A stretch of DNA of 64,000 nucleotides from Actinomycetota bacterium (GCA_003140175.1 PLJD01000069.1:16093-80092), one strand, 5' to 3'. Numbered from the stretch's first letter, positions 17,829 through 26,300 are shown. A program made the numbers and translations. The notes: generated by a model from the sequence alone, not told the origin.

Positions 17829-19090
17829 TCGGGCTCGCCGCGGGCGCGGGACTCGCGAGCCGCCCAGCCAAAGACGCCCTTCGCCATCGTCGAGGTCGCC
17901 TCGTCACGTCGACGCTCGTAGATTTCGGCGCGGGCTCGTTGCACCGCCGGGTCGTCGGGCGCGGCGACCGCGGCCCATTGCGCGAGGTGGCCGGCCAGGC
18001 GCAGATCCCCGGTCTCGGCAACCTCCAACGCCCGGACGGCGAGACGGGTCGGACCGCCGGCGAGGGACGTCACCTCGGCGGCCACCGCGGCGTCCGGCGC
18101 GGGCTGCAGGCGCGCCGGGTTGCCGTCGTACCAGCCGCCGTAGAGGCGCCACACGTTGCGGACCACGAACTCCGGCTCGTCGTACACCGGGCGCAGATAG
18201 GGGCGTTCGAGCAGCGCGGCGGGGGCGTGCACCGTGTGCACGATCTCGTCGAGGGTCGCACCCGCGTTCATCAGCGCGAGGGTGGCGTCATGAAGGTGCT
18301 CGAGGAGCGCCGCGGTGTCGGTGAGCGCCTGGCGCACGCGGTCCGCTCCGACGATCGGGAGGCCGTGGCCGGGCAGCAGCGTCGTCGCTTCGAGCGTCAC
18401 CATCGTGCGCAGCGCGGCGGCCCAGTCTCTCGGGTAGCGCTGCACCTTCTGGGGGTTGCCGCAGTTCGGTGACGCCCAGATGAACAGGTCACCGGTGCAC
18501 AGGACCCCCCGCGACGGGATCCACGCCCAGGTGTGATCGTCGGTCTCGCCCCGGTCGTGGTGCAGCTCGACGCGCAACCCGCCCACGTCGAGCGCGAGAT
18601 GGTCCCGGTAGGTGCGGTCGGGGTAGCGGTACTCGGTGGGCCACTCGAACCCGTCACCCAGTCCGAACTGGCGACGGTTGATCACCGTGTTGTAGCCCGC
18701 GCTGATCCGGTACCGGTCGAAGCGGTCAGCGACCGCTTCGTGCGCGACGACGCTCACCGGCGCAACACCCTGCCCGGCGTTGTCGTCGTCGTAGCGCTCG
18801 ACACCAAAGCAATGGTCGATATGGCCGTGCGTGAACACCACCGTGTGCACCGGCTCCACCGACCAGCCCCGCAACGACTCGTGCACCGCACCGGAGAACA
18901 GCGAGCTACCCGTATCGATGAGCACCAAGCCGTCGTCGGTGCCGAACGCGCTGACGTTCGCGAACGACGCCACGAAACCGGTGCGGTCCGCGACCTCGGT
19001 CAGGCCGTCGAGGTGCGAGAACGGGTGGTAGCGGTCGGCGTCGAGCTCGCCGCGCCAGAGCTGATCGGCGAGGTCGAGGACATCGGTCAC
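17822..19090 (-). CDS. MBL-fold hydrolase with alkyl-sulfatase dimerisation-like domain
   Basis: A 422-residue protein. Residues from about 40 to 270 form a metallo-beta-lactamase fold with the metal motif FTHGHIDHCFGV, a second ligand in ETDDHTWAW, the Asp in LCTGDLF and the His in LLPGHGLPI. Residues from about 280 to 390 (VHAPAALLERPYLRPVYDEPEFVVRNVWRLYGGWYDGNP) match the helical dimerisation region of alkyl/aryl sulfatases such as SdsA1. The third, SCP2-like domain of those enzymes is lacking, so hydrolysis of sulfate esters is plausible but unproven. GTG 19090 is chosen; an adjacent in-frame TTG at 19093 is the track start. No signal peptide is seen. Confidence 0.83.
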   Translation of the reverse strand: MTDVLDLADQLWRGELDADRYHPFSHLDGLTEVADRTGFVASFANVSAFGTDDGLVLIDTGSSLFSGAVHESLRGWSVEPVHTVVFTHGHIDHCFGVERYDDDNAGQGVAPVSVVAHEAVADRFDRYRISAGYNTVINRRQFGLGDGFEWPTEYRYPDRTYRDHLALDVGGLRVELHHDRGETDDHTWAWIPSRGVLCTGDLFIWASPNCGNPQKVQRYPRDWAAALRTMVTLEATTLLPGHGLPIVGADRVRQALTDTAALLEHLHDATLALMNAGATLDEIVHTVHAPAALLERPYLRPVYDEPEFVVRNVWRLYGGWYDGNPARLQPAPDAAVAAEVTSLAGGPTRLAVRALEVAETGDLRLAGHLAQWAAVAAPDDPAVQRARAEIYERRRDEATSTMAKGVFGWAARESRARGEPDA

Positions 19091-19115
19091 CAACTGGCAC
19101 GCCGACGCCGACGGC

Positions 19116-19859
19116 TCACGTGCTGATCGTCACCGGCGTCCCGAGGGGGAGGATGCCGGCGAGCTGGGTGATCTTGGCGTTGCTCATGCGGATGCAGCCG
19201 TGCGTGACGTCATGGCCCAGCACCGACGCGTCGTTGTTGCCGTGGACCCCGAGCTCGGCGTCGCCCCCATCGAAGGTGGTCAGCGCGTCGGAGTGGCCGG
19301 AGAGCCCGTAGGCGTACGGCCCATAGATCGTGGTCGGATCGGGGGCTTTGAGGAGCACCCGGATGTAGTACGTGCCCGGCGGGGTGGGGGTCGCCGGCGC
19401 GCCGTCCGCCACCGTGTCTTGGAGCAGGACCGCGTTGCCGTCGTAGACGGTGAGCTGGTGGGCGCTGAGCGACACCGTGATCCGGTACGGGTCCGGCTCG
19501 AGCGTGACCGTGCTGGCCCGGACCCAGCCGAGCGACCCGTTGGGGCGAATGGGGAGCAGCACCTGGACCCAGTTGGGCTGGCGAGCCCGCACCAGCATGA
19601 CGAGCGGCACCGCCAGCTTCGGGTCGTTGTTGAGCAGCCACGGGTTCTGGTAGTTGCTCGACGCCTGGGGGATGTTGGGCGCGCTGTAGACGGCGAGGTT
19701 CGGGACCGTGGCCTTGGCGATCAGGCTGTCCGAGGTGGGGACCGCCACGCCGGGGCTCGGGGTCGACTTGCCGACCAGGGACGGCCGCCCACCGCCGCCG
19801 CACGCGGCGAGGATGAGGAGCGAGAGGGTCGCGGCCAACAATCCGGCCCGGCGTGCCAC
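19116..19859 (-). CDS. L,D-transpeptidase (YkuD) lipoprotein
   Basis: A 247-residue exported enzyme. The N-terminus is a lipoprotein signal ending in the lipobox LAAC, followed by an SH3-like segment (VLLPIRPNGSLGWVRASTV). The YkuD domain holds HGNNDASVLG and the catalytic THGCIRMSN, with Cys about 222. These enzymes make 3-3 peptidoglycan cross-links or attach proteins to the wall; the domain is often inhibited by carbapenems. GTG 19859 is chosen because a TAGCAT hexamer lies 7 nt upstream and the signal peptide begins there; the 785-residue track ORF is antisense extension. Confidence 0.92.
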   Translation of the reverse strand: MARRAGLLAATLSLLILAACGGGGRPSLVGKSTPSPGVAVPTSDSLIAKATVPNLAVYSAPNIPQASSNYQNPWLLNNDPKLAVPLVMLVRARQPNWVQVLLPIRPNGSLGWVRASTVTLEPDPYRITVSLSAHQLTVYDGNAVLLQDTVADGAPATPTPPGTYYIRVLLKAPDPTTIYGPYAYGLSGHSDALTTFDGGDAELGVHGNNDASVLGHDVTHGCIRMSNAKITQLAGILPLGTPVTIST

Positions 19860-19866
19860 GTCGTCG

Positions 19867-19872
19867 ATGCTA
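19867..19872 (-). promoter_or_regulatory. leaderless-type -10 box (TAGCAT) of the L,D-transpeptidase
   Basis: TAGCAT on the minus strand, 7 nt before GTG 19859, with no ribosome site. Confidence 0.5.
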
Positions 19873-19918
19873 CCGGCGTCCTCGGCCTGTACCGCCGCGA
19901 CTGCTTGGCGGGGCTCGA

Positions 19919-19924
19919 TACCGT
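19919..19924 (+). promoter_or_regulatory. leaderless-type -10 box (TACCGT) of the adenylate cyclase
   Basis: TACCGT is followed after 7 nt by GTG 19932. This fixes the cyclase start well inside the much longer track ORF. Confidence 0.5.
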
Positions 19925-19931
19925 GGCCGGT

Positions 19932-21026
19932 GTGGAGGACGACGCAGATGGCTGGGCCGCGCTGGGCCTCTACGACCCGGAGGCACCCTTCGCCGACGAT
20001 CGGCTCGCCACCTTGCGGTACCTCACCGCGCGCGGCGCGACCACCGAGGACCTCCGAGCTGGCGTGTCGGGCGGCAACCTGCCCGCGGTGATGGCCGAGC
20101 TGGCCCGCCGTCGCCCGGGCTGCACCCTCGAGGAGCTCTCGGCCCGCAGCGGCGTGTCGCTCCCGGAGGCTCGTCAGCTGCTCCGGGCCGCCGGGCTGGG
20201 CGACCCGGCTCCCGACGACGCGAGCTTCGTCGACGCCGACATCGAGACGTTCCGGCTTGGCGCGGCCGCGGTCGAGCTGTTCGGCCTCGAGTCGACGCTG
20301 CAGACCACCCGGGTGATCGGGGCGGCCCTGGCCAGCATCGCCGACGCCGCGCTCACGAACTTCGGGCAGACCGTCGGCGTCAGCCCGGCGCCCGCAGGGC
20401 GCGAGCTCGAGCTCACCGAGACGACCGACGTCGCCAACCGCCTGCTCTTCGGCGCCATCCCGGGCATCCTCGGGGCCGTGTTCGTCCACCACGCCGACGC
20501 CGCCACGCGACGAGCCGTGACGACCGGCGCGGCCGCGACCTCGGATCTGACGGTCGGCTTCCTGGACCTGGTGGGGTCGACCGCCATGGCGGAACGGCTC
20601 TCGCCGACCGAGCTCGGCCGCGCCATCAGCGGCTTCGAGCGTCACGCGACCGAGCAGCTGACCGCCTGCGACGGGCGGGTTGTCAAGACGATCGGCGACG
20701 AGGTCATGTTCGTCGGCACCGACGCCGCCCGTGCCTGCGAGGTGGCCCTCGATCTCGCTCGCCAGGTGGCCGACGACCCGGTGCTGCCCCGACTGCGGGG
20801 GGCGCTCGCCGCCGGCCCGCTCGTGCGCGGCTACGGCGACTTCTACGGCCCGGTCGTGACGACCGCCGCCCGGGCGGTGAAGCTGGCCGAGCCCGGCACG
20901 GTGCTCGTCACCGAGGAGGTGCGGCGCCGGGCGGATTCGTCGGTGCTGACCTTCGGCCCGCTCGGCGAGCAGGTGCTGCGCGGCTTCGATCGCCCGGTTG
21001 CGCTGTTCCGGGTCGAGCGGCCGTAG
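19932..21026 (+). CDS. class III adenylate cyclase with N-terminal regulatory domain
   Basis: A 364-residue cytoplasmic cyclase. Residues 1-195 are an all-helical module resembling the autoinhibitory, pH-responsive domain of mycobacterial Rv1264 (Ad_Cy_reg type). The catalytic domain follows, with metal-binding Asp212 in FLDLVGST and Asp256 in KTIGDEVMF. Lys252 sits at the adenine-specifying position, so ATP is the likely substrate. The distal DFYGPVVTTAARAVKLAEPG contains the transition-state region. It forms homodimers in the known family. The DNA glycosylase begins directly after its stop codon, so they are co-transcribed. The track ORF that starts at 19200 is a shadow extension. Confidence 0.9.
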   Translation: MEDDADGWAALGLYDPEAPFADDRLATLRYLTARGATTEDLRAGVSGGNLPAVMAELARRRPGCTLEELSARSGVSLPEARQLLRAAGLGDPAPDDASFVDADIETFRLGAAAVELFGLESTLQTTRVIGAALASIADAALTNFGQTVGVSPAPAGRELELTETTDVANRLLFGAIPGILGAVFVHHADAATRRAVTTGAAATSDLTVGFLDLVGSTAMAERLSPTELGRAISGFERHATEQLTACDGRVVKTIGDEVMFVGTDAARACEVALDLARQVADDPVLPRLRGALAAGPLVRGYGDFYGPVVTTAARAVKLAEPGTVLVTEEVRRRADSSVLTFGPLGEQVLRGFDRPVALFRVERP

Positions 21027-21662
21027 ATGCCTCGGGTTCGACGAGCGCTGCTCGACGCGGCCGCCGAGCTGGCGCGCCGCGACCCGGCGCTGGGGCGCGT
21101 GATCGAGCGGGTGGGGCCGCCGGATCTGCGACGCGGGCGGCCCCGCAACGACCATTTCGGCGAGCTGGTCCGGGCGATCTGCTATCAGCAGCTCGCCGGC
21201 GCGGCGGCGCGGACCATCCATGGGCGTCTCGTCGACCGCTTCGACGGGGCGCCGACCCCCGAGGCTGTCCTCGCGCTCCCATACGAGCAGCTCCGAGCGG
21301 CCGGACTCTCGAACAACAAGGCGGCCAGCATCCGCGACCTCGCCGCGCACGTCGTGGACGGCGAGGTCCAGCTGGAGCGGGTCGCCCGGCTGTCCGACGA
21401 CGAGATCGTGCGTGAGCTCACCCTCGTGCGGGGGATCGGACGCTGGACCGCCGAGATGTTCTTGATCTTCCAACTCGGGCGGCTCGACGTCTGGCCGGTC
21501 GACGACTTCGGTGTCCGCAAGGGGTACGGGCGGATCCGCGAGCTCGACCCCGCCCCCACCGCCAAGGAGCTCGAACCGCTCGGTGATCCGTACCGCCCCT
21601 ACCGCAGCGTGGTCGCCTGGTACTGCTGGCGTGCCGCGGACACGACCCTGCCGGTCGCGTGA
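21027..21662 (+). CDS. HhH-GPD DNA-3-methyladenine glycosylase (AlkA-type)
   Basis: A 211-residue base-excision repair enzyme. The helix-hairpin-helix reads LTLVRGIGRWTAEMFL (about residues 131-146), followed by the Gly-Pro-Asp loop LDVWPVDDFG, which carries the catalytic Asp (159 or 160). There is no C-terminal [4Fe-4S] cluster, so it belongs to the AlkA/MPG-like branch rather than EndoIII/MutY. It removes alkylated purines. The ATG abuts the cyclase TAG with no spacer, which implies translational coupling. It lacks the N-terminal Ada or AraC domains seen in fused versions. Confidence 0.9.
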   Translation: MPRVRRALLDAAAELARRDPALGRVIERVGPPDLRRGRPRNDHFGELVRAICYQQLAGAAARTIHGRLVDRFDGAPTPEAVLALPYEQLRAAGLSNNKAASIRDLAAHVVDGEVQLERVARLSDDEIVRELTLVRGIGRWTAEMFLIFQLGRLDVWPVDDFGVRKGYGRIRELDPAPTAKELEPLGDPYRPYRSVVAWYCWRAADTTLPVA

Positions 21663-21672
21663 TCGCTTCCCG

Positions 21673-22191
21673 TCACGCGATCCATTCGCGGCCCCACAAC
21701 GCTCCCCGCACCCGGTACTGGTGCTCCATGTCTCGAGCTTGGGCGGCGAGCGGAGGGAGACCGAACGAGAAGCGCCGCTGCTCGACCCCGGCGAGGTCGT
21801 CAGTCGGCCACGGCGTCAGGGTGTCGTCGTCGTGCACGACGAATTGCGTCCCGAACAGCTGCGGGCGTCCCTCGCTCATCCGGACCCGGTCGAGCAAGCA
21901 GGCGTAGTGCGAAGGATGCGCGTCTCCCCGGTCGACGGCCGCCTCGACGTGGGGCAGCGCGCGCCGCTGCAGGTCCGCGTCGCCGACCTGGACGAGCAGC
22001 CACATGGCGCGCTCGCCGTCCTCACCCACCAGGTGACGTCCCGGCCATGTCTCGTAGTCGTCGAGGATCCCCCACACCCGGTCGGCGTGGCGAGGGTCGG
22101 TCGGCTGGCGCGCCATCTCCAGCAGCTCGTCGTGCAGCGCGTCGTCCCGAGGACGGCCCGTTCGGCGCATCAATCGGCAGGATAGGCCCAT
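21673..22191 (-). CDS. DUF6624 domain-containing protein
   Basis: A protein of about 172 residues resembling the DUF6624 family. It has a helical repeat-like region (WLLVQVGDADLQRRALPHVE), then CLLDRVRMSEGRPQLFGTQF and the C-terminal RRFSFGLPPLAAQARD. Function is unknown. The start is uncertain: ATG 22191 has AGGAGG only 3 nt upstream, while ATG 22170 has no ribosome site. The 5' end overlaps the probable true N-terminal coding part of the divergent SGNH hydrolase, which is unusual. There is no signal peptide or membrane segment. Confidence 0.7.
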   Translation of the reverse strand: MGLSCRLMRRTGRPRDDALHDELLEMARQPTDPRHADRVWGILDDYETWPGRHLVGEDGERAMWLLVQVGDADLQRRALPHVEAAVDRGDAHPSHYACLLDRVRMSEGRPQLFGTQFVVHDDDTLTPWPTDDLAGVEQRRFSFGLPPLAAQARDMEHQYRVRGALWGREWIA

Positions 22192-22273
22192 CAACCTCCT
22201 GCGCAGCCGCCTGGCGCGCCGACTCCGTCCCGGGCTCGCCCAGACGCTGGACGCGGTCGAGCCGTTCCGCGAG

Positions 22274-22888
22274 GTGTGGGAGGCCGCGAACGTCGCCGCC
22301 CGAGACGCGCCCGGGCGGCTCTGGCTGGTCCTCGGCGACTCGACGGCCCAGGGGATCGGTGCTCCCCGCCCCGACCGGGGCTACGTCGGCCAGCTCCAGG
22401 CCATGCTCGAGGCGCGCGACGCGCAGCCCTGGCGGGTCCTGAACGCGTCCCGAAGTGGTGCCCGGCTCGGCGACGTGCTCACCCGCCAGCTGGCGTGGCT
22501 CGACGAGGTGCCCGCCGCGCCTGACCTGATCACCTGCGTCGCGGGATCCAACGACGTCGCGTGGCGGCCCCGGCTCGGCGGCACCCTGGGGGACCTCGCC
22601 ATCTTGCTCGACCGTCTCCCTCGCGGCGCGGTCGTTGCCACGGTGCCCCGGGGACTCCACCCGGGCCGCGCCCGCGTCGTCAGCGACCGGATCCTCGCCG
22701 CCGCCCCGTCCCGGGGTCTGGTGGTCGCCGACGTGTGGGCTCACACCGGGCCGCCGTGGGCCGGCAAGCTCGCGCCGGACGATTTCCACCCCAGCGAGCG
22801 CGGGTACGAGGACTGGACCGCCGCGCTCGCCGAGGCGCTCGGTCTCCCGGTGCCGACCCCGTCTCCGCCGCCGGGGCGGTCCGGCTAG
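22274..22888 (+). CDS. SGNH/GDSL hydrolase family protein
   Basis: A cytoplasmic esterase or lipase of at least 204 residues. The block I nucleophile motif reads LVLGDSTAQGIG, block II Gly is in LNASRSGARLGD, block III is AGSNDV and block V DDFHPSERGY carries the Asp-His pair. The GTG at 22274 is the first standard start. However, family-like sequence (LLRSRLARRLRPGLAQTLDAVEPFREV) stays open in frame back to about 22190, where only CTG or ATC codons offer starts. The true N-terminus may therefore be about 28 codons longer. The stop overlaps the convergent AhpD-like gene by 4 bp. Confidence 0.8.
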   Translation: MWEAANVAARDAPGRLWLVLGDSTAQGIGAPRPDRGYVGQLQAMLEARDAQPWRVLNASRSGARLGDVLTRQLAWLDEVPAAPDLITCVAGSNDVAWRPRLGGTLGDLAILLDRLPRGAVVATVPRGLHPGRARVVSDRILAAAPSRGLVVADVWAHTGPPWAGKLAPDDFHPSERGYEDWTAALAEALGLPVPTPSPPPGRSG

Positions 22889-23406
22889 GCCGTCGGTGCT
22901 CCGGATGCCGCCTCGGGGGAACCGTCGGCCGGCGCCGGGCTGCCATCGATGCCGAGCACAGCCAGGACACGGCCGAGGCCCAGGAAGGCGGCGCAGCACA
23001 CCGAGAGGTCGACGAGCTCACTGTCGCTGAACACGGCCCGGAGGCGCTCGAAGAAAGCGTCGCCCATGCCCTGGTGGTCGAGCGCGAACCGTTCGGCGAA
23101 CTCGATCGCCAGGAGTTCGCGGGGGGTGTAGTGAGCATCGCCGGGTTCGTCGACGTGCGCGTAGAGGTCCTCGGTCGCGCCGCCAGCGCGTGCCGACCCC
23201 GCACGAAAGTCTCGGCAGATCGCGCAGTCGTTGAGCTGCGCGATCCGCATGCGGGCCGCCTCACGCTCGCGGGCCGGCAACTGACTGCGCCGATACGGGC
23301 CGTCGATCATGGCGGTCACCGTTGGGAGCAGCTCGGGGCGCAGGTTCCAGACCTGGACCGGCGGGCCGCCCGGTCCGGCGGGGACGTCGAGGCGGGGCGG
23401 CGTCAC
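22885..23406 (-). CDS. carboxymuconolactone decarboxylase/AhpD-like protein
   Basis: A 173-residue all-helical protein of the AhpD/CMD family. The redox motif CAIC with the following RDFRAGSA matches the CxxC(x3)H-like active site region, with the His position replaced by Arg. The region YTPRELLAIEFAERFALDH is the typical helix after it. Members are alkylhydroperoxidases or lactone decarboxylases; the Cys pair favours a peroxidase or disulfide role. I use GTG 23406 (VTPPRLDV). The longer track start adds an Arg-rich stretch of low-complexity shadow sequence. Confidence 0.78.
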   Translation of the reverse strand: MTPPRLDVPAGPGGPPVQVWNLRPELLPTVTAMIDGPYRRSQLPAREREAARMRIAQLNDCAICRDFRAGSARAGGATEDLYAHVDEPGDAHYTPRELLAIEFAERFALDHQGMGDAFFERLRAVFSDSELVDLSVCCAAFLGLGRVLAVLGIDGSPAPADGSPEAASGAPTA

Positions 23407-23425
23407 CGCGACGAGTCTCGCACGC

Positions 23426-23821
23426 TCACCGGTTCTTCGCGACCGTCCAGGGCGTCTCGGGCGGCGTCTGGACCGCCCCATCGACGCGGTGCTCGGTGCG
23501 CTCGGCGTAGAAGCACACGCGACCCGCGATCCCGCTCACCGCGTCCAGCGGCTCTTCATAGCCCCACCCCACGTCGCGGTGCTCACCGGCGGAGGTGGTG
23601 ACCGACCAGTACGACGCCTGACCCTTGAAGGGGCAGACCGTCTCAGTCGGGGTTGCCTCGAGGAACTCCAGGTGCACGTCGTCTCGGGGGAAGTAGTAGC
23701 GAGGCGGCAGGCCCGTCTCCTCGAGGACCACGACCCGCGTCGAGGACGCGACGACGGTTCCGTCGACGAGCACCTCGACCCGCCGAGGGTCGTCGTGCAA
23801 CGAAACGTGGTGTCCGTCCAT
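23426..23821 (-). CDS. DUF427 domain-containing protein
   Basis: A 131-residue beta-rich protein of the DUF427 family, seen from VEVLVDGTVVASSTRVVVL, LPPRYYFPRDDV and the hallmark TVCPFKGQASYWSV. The fold is small and mainly beta; biochemical function is not established. The ATG at 23821 has a TAGGGT hexamer 6 nt upstream and no ribosome site, so a leaderless transcript is likely. It ends 19 nt before the AhpD-like start, so the two may form one unit. Confidence 0.88.
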   Translation of the reverse strand: MDGHHVSLHDDPRRVEVLVDGTVVASSTRVVVLEETGLPPRYYFPRDDVHLEFLEATPTETVCPFKGQASYWSVTTSAGEHRDVGWGYEEPLDAVSGIAGRVCFYAERTEHRVDGAVQTPPETPWTVAKNR

Positions 23822-23827
23822 GGCCTC

Positions 23828-23833
23828 ACCCTA
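23828..23833 (-). promoter_or_regulatory. leaderless-type -10 box (TAGGGT) of the DUF427 gene
   Basis: TAGGGT on the minus strand, 6 nt before ATG 23821. Confidence 0.48.
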
Positions 23834-23879
23834 CGCCCGCGTGCGACACTGCCAGGTCGCGTGACCGAGGGGGCAGCAC

Positions 23880-24701
23880 ATGGACGCAGAGGGGATCGCC
23901 GTGGTGACCGGCGCGGGCCGGGGGATCGGGCGGGGCGTCGCCCTCGAGCTGGCTCGACGCGGCTTCGAGACGGTGGCGACGATGCGGGATCCGGACGCCG
24001 GCGCGGCGCTGGTCAACGAGGCGGCGCCGCTGCCGGGTTCGTTGCGGGTGCAGCGCCTCGACGTGACCGACCCGTCGACCGTCGACCTGCCGCCCGGGCT
24101 GCGCGTGCTGGTCAACAACGCGGGCGTCGAAGCCGAGCACCCGGCGTTCGAGGACACGCCGCTTGCGGTGTGGCGCCGAATGTACGAGACGAACGTCTTC
24201 GGGGTCATCGAGGTCACCCGGCGTGCCATCCCGCTGCTACGGGCCAGCGGCGGCGGGGTGCTGTGCAACGTGACGTCGTCCTCGATCCTGGCGCCTGTGC
24301 CCTTCTACGGCCCCTACCGTTCCAGCAAGGCGGCGGTCAGCGCGATCGGCGAGAGCCTGCGGGCCGAGCTCGGCCCGTTCGGGATCCGGGTCCTCGAGAT
24401 CATGCCGGGCCCGATCGCGACCGACATGTTCGAGAACTCCGGGCGTCCTCCCGAGGCGATCCAGCATCCCGACTACCGACCGATGGCCGAGCGGTACCAC
24501 GCCGGGCGCCAGGGAATCGAAGCCATGATCACGTCGGTGGAGGACGCCTCGCGTGCCATCGTCGACGCGATCCTCGACGACGACGCGCCGTTGCGGGTCG
24601 GCTGTGACCCGCTGGCGGTCGGGCTGCTCGACGCGTGGCGCGGCCAGCCCGACGAGGCGTTCCTGCAGTCCATGCTGCCGGCCTGGAGCGACGGGTCGTA
24701 G
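23880..24701 (+). CDS. short-chain dehydrogenase/reductase
   Basis: A 273-residue SDR with TGAGRGIG at residues 11-18, LVNNAG, the Ser in NVTSSS and YRSSK as the YxxxK site. EIMPGPIATDMFENSG is the substrate-loop region typical of steroid or retinol-type SDRs. A ribosome site (GAGGGGGC) precedes the ATG. Its TAG stop is also the first half of the TAGCCT -10 box of the next gene (MOSC), an economical arrangement. The substrate is unknown. Confidence 0.88.
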   Translation: MDAEGIAVVTGAGRGIGRGVALELARRGFETVATMRDPDAGAALVNEAAPLPGSLRVQRLDVTDPSTVDLPPGLRVLVNNAGVEAEHPAFEDTPLAVWRRMYETNVFGVIEVTRRAIPLLRASGGGVLCNVTSSSILAPVPFYGPYRSSKAAVSAIGESLRAELGPFGIRVLEIMPGPIATDMFENSGRPPEAIQHPDYRPMAERYHAGRQGIEAMITSVEDASRAIVDAILDDDAPLRVGCDPLAVGLLDAWRGQPDEAFLQSMLPAWSDGS

Positions 24702-24704
24702 CCT
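24699..24704 (+). promoter_or_regulatory. leaderless-type -10 box (TAGCCT) overlapping the SDR stop codon
   Basis: TAGCCT starts with the TAG stop of the SDR and ends 6 nt before GTG 24711 of the MOSC gene. Confidence 0.5.
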
Positions 24705-24710
24705 CGGTCC

Positions 24711-25234
24711 GTGCGCGCGACCCGGTGGCGTCGTCGGCCAGCAGCCCGACCCGTCGGGGGCGCCGAGGAGCCGGTCGGGGTCGTCGACGCGCTCTTCCTC
24801 GCCGCGTCGGGCGGGTCCCGATGCAGCGCCGCGACGCCGTGGCCGCGGTCGCCGGGTCCCGTTTGCGCGGGGACCGGTACGCCAACCACGCCGGCCACTG
24901 GAGCCCCGACGACGAATGCCAGGTCACCCTCGTGGCCGGCGAGATCCTCGACGAGATCGGCGACGGGTACGGCGTGTCCGTCCACGAGGGGGAGCATCGG
25001 CGCAACGTGGTCACGCGCGGCGTGGACCTCGCCCGCCTCGTCGGGCGATCGTTTCGGGTCGGCGAAGCGGTGCTGGACTTCGACCGGCCCCGTCCTCCGT
25101 GCCGTTACATCGCCTCGATCACCGAACCGGCCATGACGCGGGCCCTCGGAGCTCGGCGGGGCGGGATCTGCGCCCGGATCGTCGAGGGCGGCGGGATCCG
25201 AGTCGGCGACGAAATTGCGCTACTCGGTCCTTAG
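24711..25234 (+). pseudogene. MOSC domain-containing protein, -1 frameshift
   Basis: A small molybdenum-cofactor sulfurase C-terminal (MOSC) domain protein split over two frames. Frame one gives the N-terminal VGVVDALFLAASGG. The rest (PMQRRDAVAAVAGSRLRGDRY, ECQVTLVAGEI, EHRRNVVTRGVDL, FDRPRPPCRY, RGGICARIV) lies one base earlier. Adding one G to the GGG at about 24816-24818 joins the two into about 175 residues. The conserved Cys of MOSC proteins is present in RPPCRY. Such proteins bind or transfer sulfur in cofactor pathways. The break mirrors that in the molybdopterin enzyme, so a base-call error is plausible. Confidence 0.8.
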
Positions 25235-25244
25235 CGCTCGGTCG

Positions 25245-26180
25245 TCATTCACAGCCGTCGCCGTTCCAGGGCGACTCGCCCTGCCATTCGTAGAGAACCC
25301 GGGCCATTGAGTCCTGGTCGGCGGGCGCGGCGTGGTCCGGCCGCACGTTGATGAGGTCGAGGCGGCCCGCGTGGTTGGCCGTGGCGTTCCAGGTCGGCTG
25401 GCCGAACTGGTAGGCGCCGAAGTATTGATTGTTCGGGTTCACGGCTTGGTAGTTGCCCCCGCTCTCGTGCTGCTTGACGCAGGCGAGGAACGCGGCCTCC
25501 CCCTGGGGGGGCGTGCCGCTGGGGCCGGTCCCACCGCCACTCCCGATGGGTGGCCCGGTGGCGGAGTTTGACCGGGCGCTCGTCGCGGCGGCCGCGGCCA
25601 CGAGCTGTTGCTGTTGTGTCACCGCGGCGGTCAATTCGACGTTGATCGACTGGCCCTGCGCGTCGAGGACCTTGAGCGCCGCGGCGCTGCTGGCCTGGTC
25701 GCTCTCGAGGGTGCGCTCCTCGGTGTGGAGCCGGTCCGATGTCTTGGTGAGCCCGGCCAGGGAGTGGTCGTCGGCTGCGTTCAGTACCTGGAGCCACTGG
25801 GTCCGGCGCGCCGCGTCGAGGAGGTTCCCGCTGTCCATGACGGCGCTGAGCTGCCCGGAGCTGCCCTGCTCATAGGCGGCGACGGCGCGTTGCACGGTGT
25901 CCTTGAGATGCGCGGCTTGCTCGGCTCGCAGCTCGGGCAGCTGAGCTTCGATCTCGGCGATCTGGGCGGTGAGCATCTTGTAGCGCCCCAGCGCGGAGAA
26001 GTAGGCGCCCGCGGCCGTGTCGGCCTGTTGGCGCAGCGACTGGATCGTGGGGTCGGTGGCGCTACCCGGCGTGCCCGTCTGGGCACCGGCCGTCGCGACG
26101 CCGCCGAACGTCACGACCGTGACGACGGCCGCCGCGGCGGCACGTCGACCCCGAGTCCGCCATCGGGGGGTCAGGACCAA
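25245..26180 (-). CDS. secreted coiled-coil protein with C-terminal transglycosylase (Rpf-like) domain
   Basis: A protein of about 311 residues. An Arg-rich N-terminus leads into a hydrophobic signal segment (AAAAAVVTVVTFGGVATAGA). A long coiled coil follows (about residues 45-200), then a Gly/Ser/Pro linker. The last 85 residues (AAFLACVKQHESGGNY, YFGAYQFGQPTW, YEWQGESPWNGDGC) resemble resuscitation-promoting-factor or transglycosylase-like domains, including the Glu in HESGGNY. It would cleave peptidoglycan glycan strands outside the cell. The TTG start has AGGAGG 10 nt upstream and a TAGCCT hexamer about 76 nt upstream. A second coiled-coil wall enzyme sits at the far end of the window. 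Confidence 0.83.
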   Translation of the reverse strand: MVLTPRWRTRGRRAAAAAVVTVVTFGGVATAGAQTGTPGSATDPTIQSLRQQADTAAGAYFSALGRYKMLTAQIAEIEAQLPELRAEQAAHLKDTVQRAVAAYEQGSSGQLSAVMDSGNLLDAARRTQWLQVLNAADDHSLAGLTKTSDRLHTEERTLESDQASSAAALKVLDAQGQSINVELTAAVTQQQQLVAAAAATSARSNSATGPPIGSGGGTGPSGTPPQGEAAFLACVKQHESGGNYQAVNPNNQYFGAYQFGQPTWNATANHAGRLDLINVRPDHAAPADQDSMARVLYEWQGESPWNGDGCE

Positions 26181-26255
26181 CTGCGCGCAGCCTCCTGCAA
26201 TCTGGGCCCCACGGGTCGCGCCGCGCCATGGGCCGGAGGTGGGAGCGACGTGGTC

Positions 26256-26261
26256 AGGCTA
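26256..26261 (-). promoter_or_regulatory. putative -10 box (TAGCCT) of the Rpf-like gene
   Basis: TAGCCT on the minus strand, about 76 nt before the TTG start, with AGGAGG in the leader. Confidence 0.38.
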
Positions 26262-26300
26262 GTGCCGGACCCCGGCCGAGGCGATCCCAAGCGATGACGG

